64,000 nucleotides of DNA, taken from assembly GCA_028554755.1 (NCBI GenBank), contig JAPTOF010000001.1:38459501-38523500 (forward strand). The letters run 5' to 3'. The DNA comes from Cordia subcordata (taxonomy: Eukaryota > Streptophyta > Magnoliopsida > Boraginales > Cordiaceae). Below are positions 37,501 to 46,109 of this stretch, piece by piece. A program made the translations under genes and the position numbers. The notes beneath the pieces are model-generated. The model worked only from the letters and a program-made list of their open reading frames with translations. It had not been told where the DNA came from and searched no databases. Positions within the stretch are counted from its first letter, which is position 1; the number at the start of each line of letters is the position of its first letter.

Positions 37501-40500
37501 TATTTGAGATATGCAGAAAGAAATAGAACCACTAGTATGTTATCTAATATACAATCAAATCCTAATCATGGAGTGAACAAAGGAAAAGGTCCTACGCCCA
37601 CGCCTTTCAACACAATAATGGCAACGGCAATGGACCTGGGACACTTCTAAAATTCAATCATATATTTCGAACCAGAATTCCAAGCAATATCAAAGATATA
37701 TCATAACCCTTAAGTCTAAAACGTGTCAGCGGAGTATTTGAGGGTTATCATCTTGGTCTAAGATTAGCCTAAAACAACTCTTATGTTATACCAGCATTAT
37801 AACAATTCATCAACAAATCAGTCTTCCATTAGACTGACCAAGCAATGCAAAAATAAAAATAAATGACAAGAAAATAAAAAGAGAAGGTACCTGGAAAAAA
37901 AACTTCTGAACTTTTATTTTTTTTAAAATTTACAAAATATAAAAAGTGAAAACTAAACTAAGATTTTTCTCCCTTTTCCACCATGACTATATTACTAGGC
38001 CCAGGTGATAAGACCGCAAATCACAGCAGTCCGTGGATATGGTTGAGTCCTTAAGTTTTAGGCTATATTTGAGATATGCAAAAAGAAATGGAACCACTGG
38101 TATGTTACCTAATATATAATCAAATCTTAATCAGGGAGTGAACAAAGGAAAAGGTCTTGCACCCACGCCTTTCAACACAACAATGGCAATGGCAATGGAC
38201 CTGGGACATTCCTAGGATTCAATCATATACTTCGAACCAGAATTCCAGGCAATATCAAAGATATATCATAACCCTTAAGTCTAAAACATGTCAGCGGAGT
38301 ATTTGAGGGTTGTCATCTTGGTCTAAGATTGGCCTAAACCAACTCTTATGTTATACCAGCATTATATCAATTCATCAACAAATCAGTCTTCCATTAGACT
38401 GTCCAAGCAATGCAAAAATAAAATTAAATGACAAGAAAAATAAAAAATAGAATACCTGGAAAAAAGTCTGAACTTTTATTTCTTCTTTAAAATTTTACAA
38501 AATATAAAATTGAAAACTTAAAACTATATATCCTAAATTCTTGTTTTTCTTCTCATCCGAGTTTGTGCTTTTATAGACAATTGAAGCCTCGGATTTGAAA
38601 CAAAAATTCAAAACAACTTTTCACGGACTTCACATATTTTGAATCCGCGAAACATCCTAATTACAAACAGTAAAAAGTAGAATTACTGTTTATGAACAGT
38701 ACATCCACTATCTATGAATAGTGAAACTGTTTGCCTTATATGACAATTTCTTCTTTCCATCTGTCCTCGTTGATTTTATCTAATCAAATGTGACTCTTTT
38801 GTCTGATTGTTGAGTCATCAGATTCCTTTGTTCTCGAGTGAATTATCACGACCGCTTTTTCCACTGTCATCAGGATAACCACTATTCTTTCTTCTTTTTC
38901 ACCTAAACTTTATCCTGTTTAGGATAAGATTGGGACGATTCTCCCTTCTTCTTTATTTGAAGTGGTCCCTTCAACGCATCTTTCATTGATTCAAACACGT
39001 CGTTCAAGGAATAGTTTTCTTCTTCCTCTGGATCCTAGGACTGACCTGCAAAACAAAAATATCTGTTGCCTTGGGGTGAAATCTCCATTGATTTCTCTGA
39101 GGATGAATTACTTTGTTGAGTGAATTGGATCATTTCCTCTTTCACATTATCCATATATTGCAACATTATTTCCTGCAATGATATGGAGGGATTATTCTTC
39201 TGCAATTTATTCACAAATTGTTCAAACCATGATTTTGGTTGAATTGTTACTTTCTGCTTCTCCTTAGCTTCTTTCTTATATTGTTGAAGCTTTTCTTCAA
39301 TTTCTTTGATAAGATCCTGAGAATGTAATTGATTTGTCTTAGGATCTTTCTGGATCATCTTGTGCCAGAACTTTGTGAAGAATATTCTCTTCAAACATGG
39401 TACATGCTTATCTGTATGACCAACTTCTGGAATCCATCTGACAATCCATGGAATTGAAAACTCCAGAAAGAAATACATTGTTGCAGTTCCTTCAACTGAT
39501 TGTTGATCTTCAAGGTTCTGCGCTTTTGGTGAGACTTCCAGCCATCTTGTATATAACTCTTTGAATGGTTCTGGAAGAATTGACGAATTCGGACCAGAAT
39601 AATTCCATCAAATTATAAACCATGATGGAATATCCTTATCAAGGACTGTACCAGCTATCTTCACAAACCATGAATGTTTATGCTGGTTATTCTCAAAATA
39701 GAATACCTTTGAGAATCCTTCAACATACTCCCAGTAAAAATATAATACTGGACCTTGTTGTGTTGATACCACATAGGACTTTAATTTATGTGTAGAAAGT
39801 CCCCACTGTTCAGCATTGATCAGTGACTTGATGAAAATTTTGCTGTAAGCAATATCCCTGGACATCATATCTGCCTTTCCACTCTTTTTGAAGTGTTCAA
39901 AATCTGCAGACATTGTCTCCATAAGAATCTTCTCAAAGTGGTGTCTCGTCTTATATGACTGAGCTGGAAACGAGAATTCATCCAGATATTTGGACATCAA
40001 CAACCATGGATCCTGCTTATATGTCAGATCCTTTTGTGACAAATACAGGATTATTTCCTATTCTGAGTTCTGTGTATATTGCACAGATTCATCTTGCTCT
40101 ATAGTATTTAGAGCTGAAGCGAAAGAACTTATATTTCTTTCCTCTGTTTTTTTCTCCAGTTCTTCAAGAAACTTTATTGTTTCAGAGTATATAGGTGAAC
40201 TGGGATGAGGAAGTTTTATATCAAACTTCTGAGCATGCAATATATTTTTACGTACTTCAGCTTCTTCAGAAGCAATCTCCAATGCTTTATTTGCATGGAA
40301 ATAATCTGGAGCTTTATTTCTCCCTTTTCCACCATGACTATATTTGCCACGGCCTCTTGATGAACCACCATGGACATATTTTCCACGGCCTTGAAAACCC
40401 TCATCAGGAGGTTGCATCCCCCTGCAAATATTCGCGTGAGAGAAAATCAGGCAAAGTATTATGCTTTCCCTGAATATGTTTGATTTCAAAATCAAAAGGG

Positions 40501-43500
40501 GCTAAATAAGTCTGCCACCTTCCAAACATATATTTTGAAACATCATGTGTAAAATCTTTATTAAACATGAATTTTGCAGATTGACAATCTGTTTTGATCA
40601 AAAATTTTTTATTCAAAAGATCATCTTGAAATTTCAAAACACTGTTGACAATAGCTAAAATTTCTTTGGCAACAGTAGCATATTTCTTCTGACTGTCACT
40701 CTATTTTCCTGAAGTAAAACGCACAAGATATTCTTGTTTTGTTGTAGGTTGTACTTGTTTGAGTACTCCACCATATCCAATATCTGAAGCATCTGTCTCC
40801 ACAATTTTATACCATTGTAGATTTGCAAGCATAAGACAAGGCAATTGTTTAACTTTTGATTTAATCACTCTCACTGCCTCAGTATGACTTTGTGACCAAG
40901 GGGAAGGGGATTTCCTTAGTCTATCATATAATATAGCAGCATCAATAGCCAAATTATTATAATAAGGCTGAATGTAATTAAGACTGTCGAAAAATCTTTG
41001 CAATTGATTTTTATCCAAAATTTTATCTGGAAATTTAGAGGCAAATTCAATACTTCTTTCAATAGGAATTATTTTCCTATCTTCTATATTATATCCCAAA
41101 AATCTAATTTTAGATTGGAAAACCTGCATTTTAGGTTTAGAAACAACTAACCCATTTTTAATAACAAGATTTTTTAATATTTCTAAATGTTTAAAATGGG
41201 TATTAATGTCCTTAGAAAATACTAAGACATCATCAATATAAACAACCATAAATTCATTATAAGGTATAAATATATCATTCATAATATTTTGAAATTCGTA
41301 AGAGCATTTCTCAAACCAAATGGCATTACATTCCATTCAAAATGTCCAAATGGTACAACAAAAGCAGTTTTATATCTGTCTTCTTCAACTACCTGTATTT
41401 GGTAGTAACCTGATTTCATATCAAATTTTGAAAATACACATGCATCATGCACCCTATCAATTAAATCCTTTTTATTAGGAATTGGGTATCTAATCCATTT
41501 CAAAAATTTATTAAGAGGTTTATAATTAACAACTAATCTTGGAGATCCTCTTTCAATTTCTGATTTTTTATTGACATAAAAACCAGTACAACTCCAAGGT
41601 GAATTTGATTTTCTTATTAATCCTTTTTGCAGAAAAGTATCTATTTCTTCTCTACATCTACCTAGCTCTTCTTTACTCATTTGAGCTGGTCTAGATTTTG
41701 TTGTTATTATTCTTTCATCAAAATCATCTACATATGGTAGACTAACAATATGTTTCTTTCTACCCCAAAAAGCATTAGGATGATCAGCACAAATGTCTGA
41801 CGAAAATTGAGTTATTATCAATTTAATATGTTGTTGAAGTTGAGGATTTTGTAATTTCTCATTTATAGTTAATGAGTTAATTTCTTGATTAAGAAAATTA
41901 AGTTGATTATTTTTAGCTTTTATTAAATCAACCATTTCATTAAGGACTCTAGTTATTGGATCCTTAATAAATTCAAATTGAATTTCATTTTCTTCAAAAC
42001 TACCTATAATTCCATTATTAGTTATTTCTTTTATTGGAAATATTTTATTAAGGAATGGTGTTCCTAATATGACTTGATTTGTCATATTCCTGACTAACAC
42101 AAAACTGTTAGGAATACACTGTTTATTAGTGCAAATATAAGCTTTGGTTAATTTATATAAAATTTCTATTTTATTACCACTAGCACTTGATAATGTATGT
42201 GTGGTTTTCTCAAAATATTTTGTAGGAATTAATCCTTCCTGTATACAATTCAGATCTGCCCCGCTATCTATGAAGGCAATTAATTCTTTTCTGAATTCTC
42301 CTTGTATTAAGAGATTTATCTTCACTAACCATTTTTGAGATGTAATATATTCCATCTTTTCTAAAAATGGTTCTAATTCTTTATTTTCACTGGATTCTGG
42401 AATTTATTCAATTTTATTTTTCCCTTTATCCAAATTATCCAGTCTTTTATTTATATTTATATTCTCCTGAGTTAATCTTTTGATCTCAGTTTTCAAATTA
42501 TTAATTTCCTCTTTAATATCCTGTATTGTAGTTACAGATGTTATAGAGGATTTTGGATTATTTCTTTCTTCAATCCTTTTTCTGACTTCTGATAAAGTGT
42601 AAGGAATGAATTTATCTTCTTCTGAAATTTTTAATTCTTCAGGTTCTTTTATTTTTCCTAAAGATTCCAATATTTTATTTCTGATTTCAGAATCTTTTAT
42701 TATTCTGAGTAAATCAATGATATTATCATTAGTTAACACATTCAATTCCATATTTCTGAATTGTGATAACAATTGATAAAAATTTTCATTGTCTTCATTT
42801 TGTATCTTATTTATACAATTTTGACAAGGTTTATTCTCTTCATCTGAACTTTCTATAATTTCAGATTCTTCTGATAAATATTTCAGATTATCCTCAGAAT
42901 TTGATTCTTCTGAGTTATAATTATCAGAATCAGAATGATTTTGTTCTGAATCCGAATTAATCATTATTTTCAAAAGACTATCCTTAATTTCTTCATCTAT
43001 AATTAAGGATTTTATCTTCTTTTTTACAGGACACCTCTCCGGTTTATCAGAAGAAAATAAATGCTAGAAAGGAGAGAAAACAAATATGGAAAAATATTAA
43101 AAAACAACAGGGTTATGAGAGAATAAGATTAAAATCTTCTAAACCTATTGTTTGTTATAAATGCGGGAGAATTGGTCATATAGCTCCAAAATGTCCTGTA
43201 AAAAAGAAGATAAAATCCTTAATTATAGATGAAGAAATTAAGGATAGTCTTTTGAAAATAATGATTAATTTGGATTCTTGTTTGAGTACTCCACCATATC
43301 CAATATCTGAAGCATCTGTCTCCACAATTTTATACCATTGTGGATTTGCAAGCATAAGACAAGGCAATTGTTTAACTTTTGATTTAATTACTCTCACTGC
43401 CTCAGTATGACTTTGTGACCAAGGGAAAGGGGATTTCCTCAGTCTATCATATAATATAGCAGCATCAATAGCCAAATTATTATAATAAGGCTGAATGTAA

Positions 43501-45333
43501 TTAAGACTGCCTTATCTTGGGCATATGATGGGGCATGTTCTTTTTAATTTCCATAAAGCTTATCCCATTTTCTAGGTTCTAGGTATAAATTTGTTGTTCG
43601 CTAGGGTTTGAAGTTCACACTAGTTTCTTTTGTGGTGTGCATTTGATTTCTCAGACGGGCCTGATAGTGTACCGTAGTAGAACTGTATTTGAGGATGCAA
43701 CCCCAGAGTTGGTCAGAGATTTCTTTTGGGATGATGAGTTCCGACCAAAATGGGATCCTATGCTTGCTTATGTCAAAATATTGGAGGAACATCCTGATAC
43801 TGGGATGATGATAGTCCGCTGGATAAAAAAGGTATGTCAACTGGAGTAGTCCATTCCTCTTGCATCAATAGTTTCTCGCTTGATGAGAACCTGACTTGTC
43901 CCTGCCGTATGCAGTTCCCCTTTTTCTGCAGTGATCGGGAATATATTATTGGCAGAAGAATATGGGAAACTGGAAGAACGTTTTATTGTGTGACAAAGGT
44001 ACAGAGTTTAATAAGCCTATTCTTGTAAAATCCATTACTATTTATTATGAGTTATTTGACTTTTATTCTCCAGTAATGTTTCAAATTACTTGCTTTCCAA
44101 ATACAGCTCATGAGGTTCTCTAATTTTGGGAATCCATTTGAACTCTTGATATATCTAGATTTGGAGTAGCCCCTTTAATAGATGCATATTTGATCATGTG
44201 CCAATTTTATAATACACAAATTATCTTTTGACACCATGCATTCAATTGCTTAATGTCCTCATGGCTTGTGACACGTGGACTTCTTGATAATTGACAATGC
44301 ACCTTAAAAAATGTAGGGGATACCATATCCTGCTTTGCCAAGGCGTGACAAACCCAGGCGCGTGGACCTTTACTTCTCAAGCTGGATTGTTAGACCTGGT
44401 TAGTGTTAGCACCCAATTTGGTAGCTCTAAGGCTATCTCCAACAGCTCCCCTATTTTTTTCTCTAAATTTAAGTGATTTGAGTCATTTTCTTATAATTTG
44501 GGATTCCCTATTTTCAATTCAACTCCAACAGTTCGCCTATTTTTTATCAAACTCTCATTTTAAGGAATTCCTATTTTAGTTTTACTCCAATAGTTATTTT
44601 ATTTTAAAATATTACAGTCTTAAAGCTATTGGGAATAGGGGATGGGATTTGGGTTTTGGCTTTAGGGGATGAAAAAAACCCTTATATATGAGTGTTTTGT
44701 TTTGGGGTTTTGAAAAAACTCAAATTTTGGGGTGTGAGATAGGGGAGCTGTTGGAGAGCATTAGAACCAATCACTCCCCTAAATATGGGGTTTTTTTATA
44801 TTTAAGGTTGCTGTTGGAGTAAGCCTAATATAAGTTTTGTGGCTGGATCTAATTGCTTCTGCATTTGCAAAATGAATTCAGTGCAATCACTGAAAGGGGA
44901 CGGACAGTTGTCAGCATGTGAAGTCGTGCTCATCCACTATGAAGATATGGGGATCCCTAAGGATGTGGCTAAGTTGGGCGTACGACATGGGATGTGGGGA
45001 ACCGTCAAGAAGTTGCATGCCGGCTTTAGAGCCTATCAGAATGCAAGGAAAACTGAGGAATTGCTCTCTAGATGTGCACAGATGGCGGAAATCACCACCA
45101 AAATTTCATTTGGTGAAGGCTCCGATTGTGTGGAGCCAATAGCCATGCAAGAAGAGAGAGGCGAGAATCTAAACGTCCAACAACAACAAGGCAACGGTGG
45201 AATTGACTGGAAATGGCTAGTCGTTGGTGGAACCGTGGCTTTGGTGTGTGGTTTTCATGCAGGAGTTGTAGGAAAAGCCTTGTTGTTCGGAGCGGGGCAA
45301 AGACTTGCTAGAAGACAGAGGGTTTCAAGATGA
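25104..45333 (+). CDS. START-domain lipid-transfer-like membrane protein (whole gene, six coding exons)
   Basis: Coding exons are 25104-25522, 27917-28082, 43655-43831, 43915-43998, 44317-44398 and 44882-45333. All five introns are GT..AG and the frame is continuous, giving 459 residues. The order is: N-terminal hydrophobic segment (about residues 22-45), basic/alanine-rich linker, START domain (about 150-385) and C-terminal hydrophobic segment (about 421-442). START domains form a cavity that binds a lipid or sterol. This subgroup in plants (StAR-related/PCTP-like, the Arabidopsis At4g14500/At3g23080 type) is membrane-anchored, with no firmly established ligand to my knowledge. Diagnostic stretches are [58 protein letters not shown] and [20 protein letters not shown]. 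The ATG at 25104 is chosen because it opens the hydrophobic N-terminus. Intron 1 holds plastid DNA, intron 2 is about 15.6 kb of mainly viral DNA, and intron 5 is mostly a MITE. No coding break was seen. Confidence 0.9.
26168..26665 (-). pseudogene. rpl2: Nuclear plastid DNA insert: rpl2 exon 2 part and intron end
   Basis: On the - strand, 26450 down to about 26168 reads as plastid ribosomal protein L2: [40 protein letters not shown] and [20 protein letters not shown], ending near HPHGGGDGR. It continues on the 5' side through [10 protein letters not shown] (26470-26495) into the end of the plastid rpl2 group II intron. The domain V-like stem (AGCGGTATGC facing GCTTGTACAGTTT) lies at about 26537-26570. 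Substitutions such as SREVH for the usual SGEVR and a local frame shift near 26450 show it is not maintained. Plastid L2 works in plastid ribosomes, so this truncated nuclear fragment in intron 1 of the START gene is non-functional. The right boundary is uncertain (26580-26665). Confidence 0.9.
27540..27795. repeat. Short tandem repeats in START intron 1
   Basis: At about 27540-27660 a unit of roughly 34 bp (AATGTCTTATAACT..TTCATGGTTGAAG) recurs about four times with differences. At about 27719-27795 a 37-bp unit (TTACATTTC.TTTTCTGTTTG) is duplicated almost perfectly. Confidence 0.75.
27917..28082 (+). CDS. START gene exon 2
   Basis: Completes codon 140 and codes to residue 195 ([20 protein letters not shown] to [10 protein letters not shown]), the lead-in to the START domain. 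The acceptor is TTTGTGCAG and the donor GAG/GTAAGT, in phase 0 with exon 3 more than 15 kb away. Confidence 0.88.
28660..29113. repeat. Diverged tandem duplication of about 217 bp in START intron 2
   Basis: Copy 1 (from about 28662) and copy 2 (from about 28880) share GTGAACT(G/C)TAGGT(A/C)TTG, TTTGTATTATGG and ATATTGATTTTCATTTCACTT in order. Copy 2 also has an internal 25-bp duplication (CCTTTTAGTTAATAGTTTCC). The pair directly abuts the viral insertion. Confidence 0.7.
29330..29347 (+). promoter_or_regulatory. Primer-binding site for initiator tRNA-Met
   Basis: TGGTATCACAGCCTG closely matches the TGGTATCAGAGC complement of the plant initiator tRNA-Met 3' end, where Caulimoviridae start minus-strand DNA synthesis. 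It lies upstream of the first viral frame. Confidence 0.8.
29437..30381 (+). pseudogene. Viral movement protein, frameshifted near its 3' end
   Basis: The frame from the first ATG gives 314 residues. The central part (for example [16 protein letters not shown] and [16 protein letters not shown]) has the character of the 30K-type movement proteins of Caulimoviridae, which carry virus through plasmodesmata. A GTG-started extension upstream is not needed. A 76-bp tandem duplication at 30301-30452 shifts the frame and ends the protein early at 30381. The following sequence, read in the shifted frame, stays open to about 30601, where its stop overlaps the capsid start. This overlap indicates the original arrangement of adjoining frames. 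Family call is by architecture and position. Confidence 0.75.
30301..30452 (+). repeat. 76-bp tandem duplication inside the movement-protein frame
   Basis: Two almost identical units beginning TCTAGATCTGGTTCAATCC start at 30301 and 30377. The period (76) is not a multiple of three, so it breaks the frame. Only about one substitution (ACTGTAGG against ATTGTAGG) separates them, so it happened late. Confidence 0.9.
30601..32814 (+). pseudogene. Viral capsid (coat) protein with zinc knuckle, prematurely stopped
   Basis: The 737-residue frame has a capsid/Gag-like central region (for example [16 protein letters not shown]). Near residue 578 is a CX2CX4HX4C zinc knuckle ([14 protein letters not shown]), the nucleic-acid-binding hallmark of pararetroviral coat proteins. 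A serine/aspartate/glutamate-rich acidic stretch and a short CQNC pair follow. Basic lysine/arginine-rich sequence precedes the knuckle. The stop at 32812-32814 is specific to this copy: the inverted copy stays open for a further coiled-coil-like tail, and here that tail has an additional one-base loss near 32863. The start codon overlaps the stop of the preceding frame. It packages viral DNA in the family; here it is a fossil. Confidence 0.8.
33044..34995 (+). pseudogene. Viral polymerase: aspartic protease, reverse transcriptase and RNase H, broken
   Basis: The first part (33044 to about 33640) has the protease signature [10 protein letters not shown]. The second (to about 34500) has reverse transcriptase motifs including [21 protein letters not shown] and the catalytic YIDDVLVFS. 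The third has RNase H ([11 protein letters not shown]) and runs to a TGA at 34993-34995. Two breaks are visible: one base lost in a G-run near 33632, separating protease from reverse transcriptase, and an in-frame TAA at 34816-34818 within RNase H where the inverted copy has a glutamine codon. In the family this enzyme copies pregenomic RNA into DNA in the cytoplasm. No integrase domain follows. Confidence 0.88.
34982..36490 (+). pseudogene. Last viral frame, role unknown (transactivator position)
   Basis: An ATG at 34982 overlaps the polymerase stop. In this copy a frame shift follows within about 20 bases. After it come an RG/GG-rich part, a helical part (35116-35340) ending in TAG, a larger block (35472-36359) with aromatic stretches such as [19 protein letters not shown] and a lysine/glutamate-rich helical tail, another TAG, and a short lysine-rich end. 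I do not recognise a domain. By position it corresponds to the inclusion-body/transactivator gene at the 3' end of several Caulimoviridae genomes, but homology is not shown. About four bases are also missing near 35430 relative to the inverted copy. Both internal TAG codons are shared with the inverted copy. Confidence 0.6.
36818..36825 (+). promoter_or_regulatory. Viral pregenomic promoter TATA box
   Basis: TATAAAAG sits in the long non-coding region after the last frame, in the position of the 35S-type promoter. Transcription would start near 36850. Confidence 0.65.
36913..36918 (+). terminator. Viral poly(A) signal
   Basis: AATAAA about 65 bp after the expected start fits the Caulimoviridae layout, where the signal is bypassed near the promoter and used after a full circuit. 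In this intron it could also cause early polyadenylation of the host transcript. Confidence 0.5.
37410..37440. repeat. Tail-to-tail palindromic junction of viral copies
   Basis: CACCTGGGCCTAGTT, the three bases GGT, then AACTAGGCCCAGGTG form a perfect inverted repeat. The axis falls on the first bases of the viral primer-binding site. Confidence 0.9.
37428..37994 (-). mobile_element. Inverted viral leader fragment with small filler
   Basis: On the - strand this matches the forward copy from the primer-binding-site edge back to about 36870 (terminal repeat, leader and poly(A) region). About 30 bp at 37961-37993 match forward 35055-35085 instead (start of the last frame), before the next inverted copy begins at CTAGGCCCAGGTG. 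Confidence 0.8.
38568..38575 (-). promoter_or_regulatory. Promoter TATA box of the inverted viral copy
   Basis: The reverse complement reads TATAAAAG in the same context as in the forward copy. It points antisense to the host gene. Confidence 0.55.
39035..40417 (-). pseudogene. Last viral frame, inverted copy
   Basis: The ATG at 40417 overlaps the polymerase stop. The N-terminal part is intact here and reads RG-rich ([20 protein letters not shown]), an RGG-box-like composition that suggests RNA binding. The frame stops at a TAG (40058) at the same position as in the forward copy. It then reopens as 40042-39608, stops at a TGA where the forward copy has a tryptophan codon, and continues 39478-39035 to a second shared TAG. 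Function is unknown. Confidence 0.6.
40404..42355 (-). pseudogene. Viral polymerase, inverted copy, broken
   Basis: Protease (DSGADLNC) and the first reverse transcriptase motifs are fused in one frame, 42355-41279. A one-base loss near 41300 shifts the frame. The YIDDVLVFS motif and the connection/RNase H start lie in 41336-40701, ending at a TAG where the forward copy has a tryptophan codon. RNase H continues in 40637-40404. Unlike the forward copy, the protease/reverse transcriptase boundary is open here, which shows they were one polyprotein. Confidence 0.85.
42404..43028 (-). pseudogene. C-terminal part of the viral capsid protein, inverted copy
   Basis: The acidic Ser/Asp/Glu stretch, CQNCINK and a Lys/Glu-rich helical tail ([17 protein letters not shown]) run to a stop at 42404. 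This shows the natural capsid end, which is cut short in the forward copy. The zinc knuckle is just missing at the 43028 breakpoint. Confidence 0.75.
43028..43279 (+). mobile_element. Re-inverted capsid fragment with zinc knuckle
   Basis: This matches the forward copy at about 32212-32457, including the CX2CX4HX4C knuckle. Its last about 85 bp repeat, in opposite orientation, the end of the neighbouring inverted copy (42945-43030), so they form a hairpin with a loop of about 165 bp. Confidence 0.85.
43279..43509 (-). mobile_element. Second inverted reverse transcriptase/RNase H fragment
   Basis: This matches the inverted copy at about 40753-40986 (frame with [20 protein letters not shown] and [11 protein letters not shown]). 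It ends where host intron sequence resumes, about 145 bp before START exon 3. Confidence 0.85.
43655..45333 (+). CDS. START gene exons 3-6: lipid-binding domain and C-terminal anchor
   Basis: Exon 3 (43655-43831, 59 codons), exon 4 (43915-43998, 28 codons), exon 5 (44317-44398) and exon 6 (44882-45333) carry the conserved START core and the C-terminal hydrophobic segment ([19 protein letters not shown]). All junctions keep the frame: the exon 3 acceptor is TTTCTCAG and the exon 5/6 junction splits a valine codon. Stop is TGA at 45331-45333. These exons are downstream of the viral cluster and show no decay, which suggests splicing across it still works. Confidence 0.9.
44431..44825. mobile_element. 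MITE with TAA target duplication in START intron 5
   Basis: Termini GGCTATCTCCAACAGC and (reverse complement) GGCTTACTCCAACAGC are flanked by TAA on both sides (44428-44430 and 44826-44828). A 3-bp TAA duplication and this terminus type fit PIF/Harbinger (Tourist-like) MITEs. Internal ACTCCAACAG copies suggest a compound element. It makes up about 395 of the 483 bp of intron 5. Confidence 0.8.
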
Positions 45334-46100
45334 AGAGTTTGTGTGTGCGAAAACCTGATTTTCGTTCAACATTACCTGCTGCTATTAATGTAAAGTTAAT
45401 TATTTTGGTAAATTCTTTGCAGCACTATGCTCTAAATTCAATATTCCATCTAGATGAAGCAGCTATTGATCGTCACCTTCAACGCCTTAGTGGTTCTTAT
45501 CATTTTACTATAATTGTTTCACGGCCTTATTTCTTTTTTTCTCTTATAACATTATAATATTATGAGATGATAACCTTCATTATTGGGGGTTCTTTTCTTT
45601 CACTATGATGGTAGAGGGACATACAGTAATGAATCTTGATCGAGTGTGGGATGAATGAACTGCATAATGCCCATCCTATTTCAAATTTTAAGGGTGGAGG
45701 ATTAGCTTGTTAATCATGTTAGTTTAGCTCAAATCATGTGTATATGTGTGTTATATATGGTGATTCTTTTTAATATCCAACTTAGGTGTGTAACTTCCTA
45801 TTTATAAAAAAAGAGGAAAGTGGCGGGACCAATGGAATTTTGTGTGCTATAATTATAGTTCTAATAAAAAGTGCAACAAAGTGCTTCTGAATTGATCTCA
45901 TCCTTTAAGAATTTAAAAGTGGATATGAGTAGTTGTGTTGTTGAGATTTATCTATTTGTAAGTATCTCTGATGTCTTCTACTCGAAATTGGTGATTTGAA
46001 CCAAAAGTAGAAGATTTTGGGGGTTATGAAATGACACATAGTATGATATAGTTAAAATAAGGTATATAACTATAAAGAGGAATATAAGATCTTTAGTTAA
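45334..46100. other. 3' flank of the START gene
   Basis: Likely 3' untranslated region followed by intergenic DNA. A 75-codon frame right after the stop has no recognisable features. The poly(A) site cannot be placed. Confidence 0.4.
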
Positions 46101-46109
46101 AGTTAATGA

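Larger units (their letters stand above)
37995..43028 (-). mobile_element. Endogenous Caulimoviridae copy, inverted, truncated in the capsid gene
   Basis: On the - strand this matches the forward copy from within the capsid frame (after the zinc knuckle) through protease, reverse transcriptase, RNase H, last frame, promoter and leader to the edge of the primer-binding site. Movement-protein and most capsid sequence are absent. By eye it is nearly identical to the forward copy. Its breaks are mostly at different places, so the two decayed separately after the duplication. Together with the forward copy it forms inverted arms of about 5 kb. Confidence 0.9.

Noticed and set aside
29129..43509. 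An intact, expressible endogenous virus
   Set aside because: Every viral gene I can read in either copy has a stop, frame shift or truncation, and the inverted copy lacks the movement-protein and most of the capsid gene.
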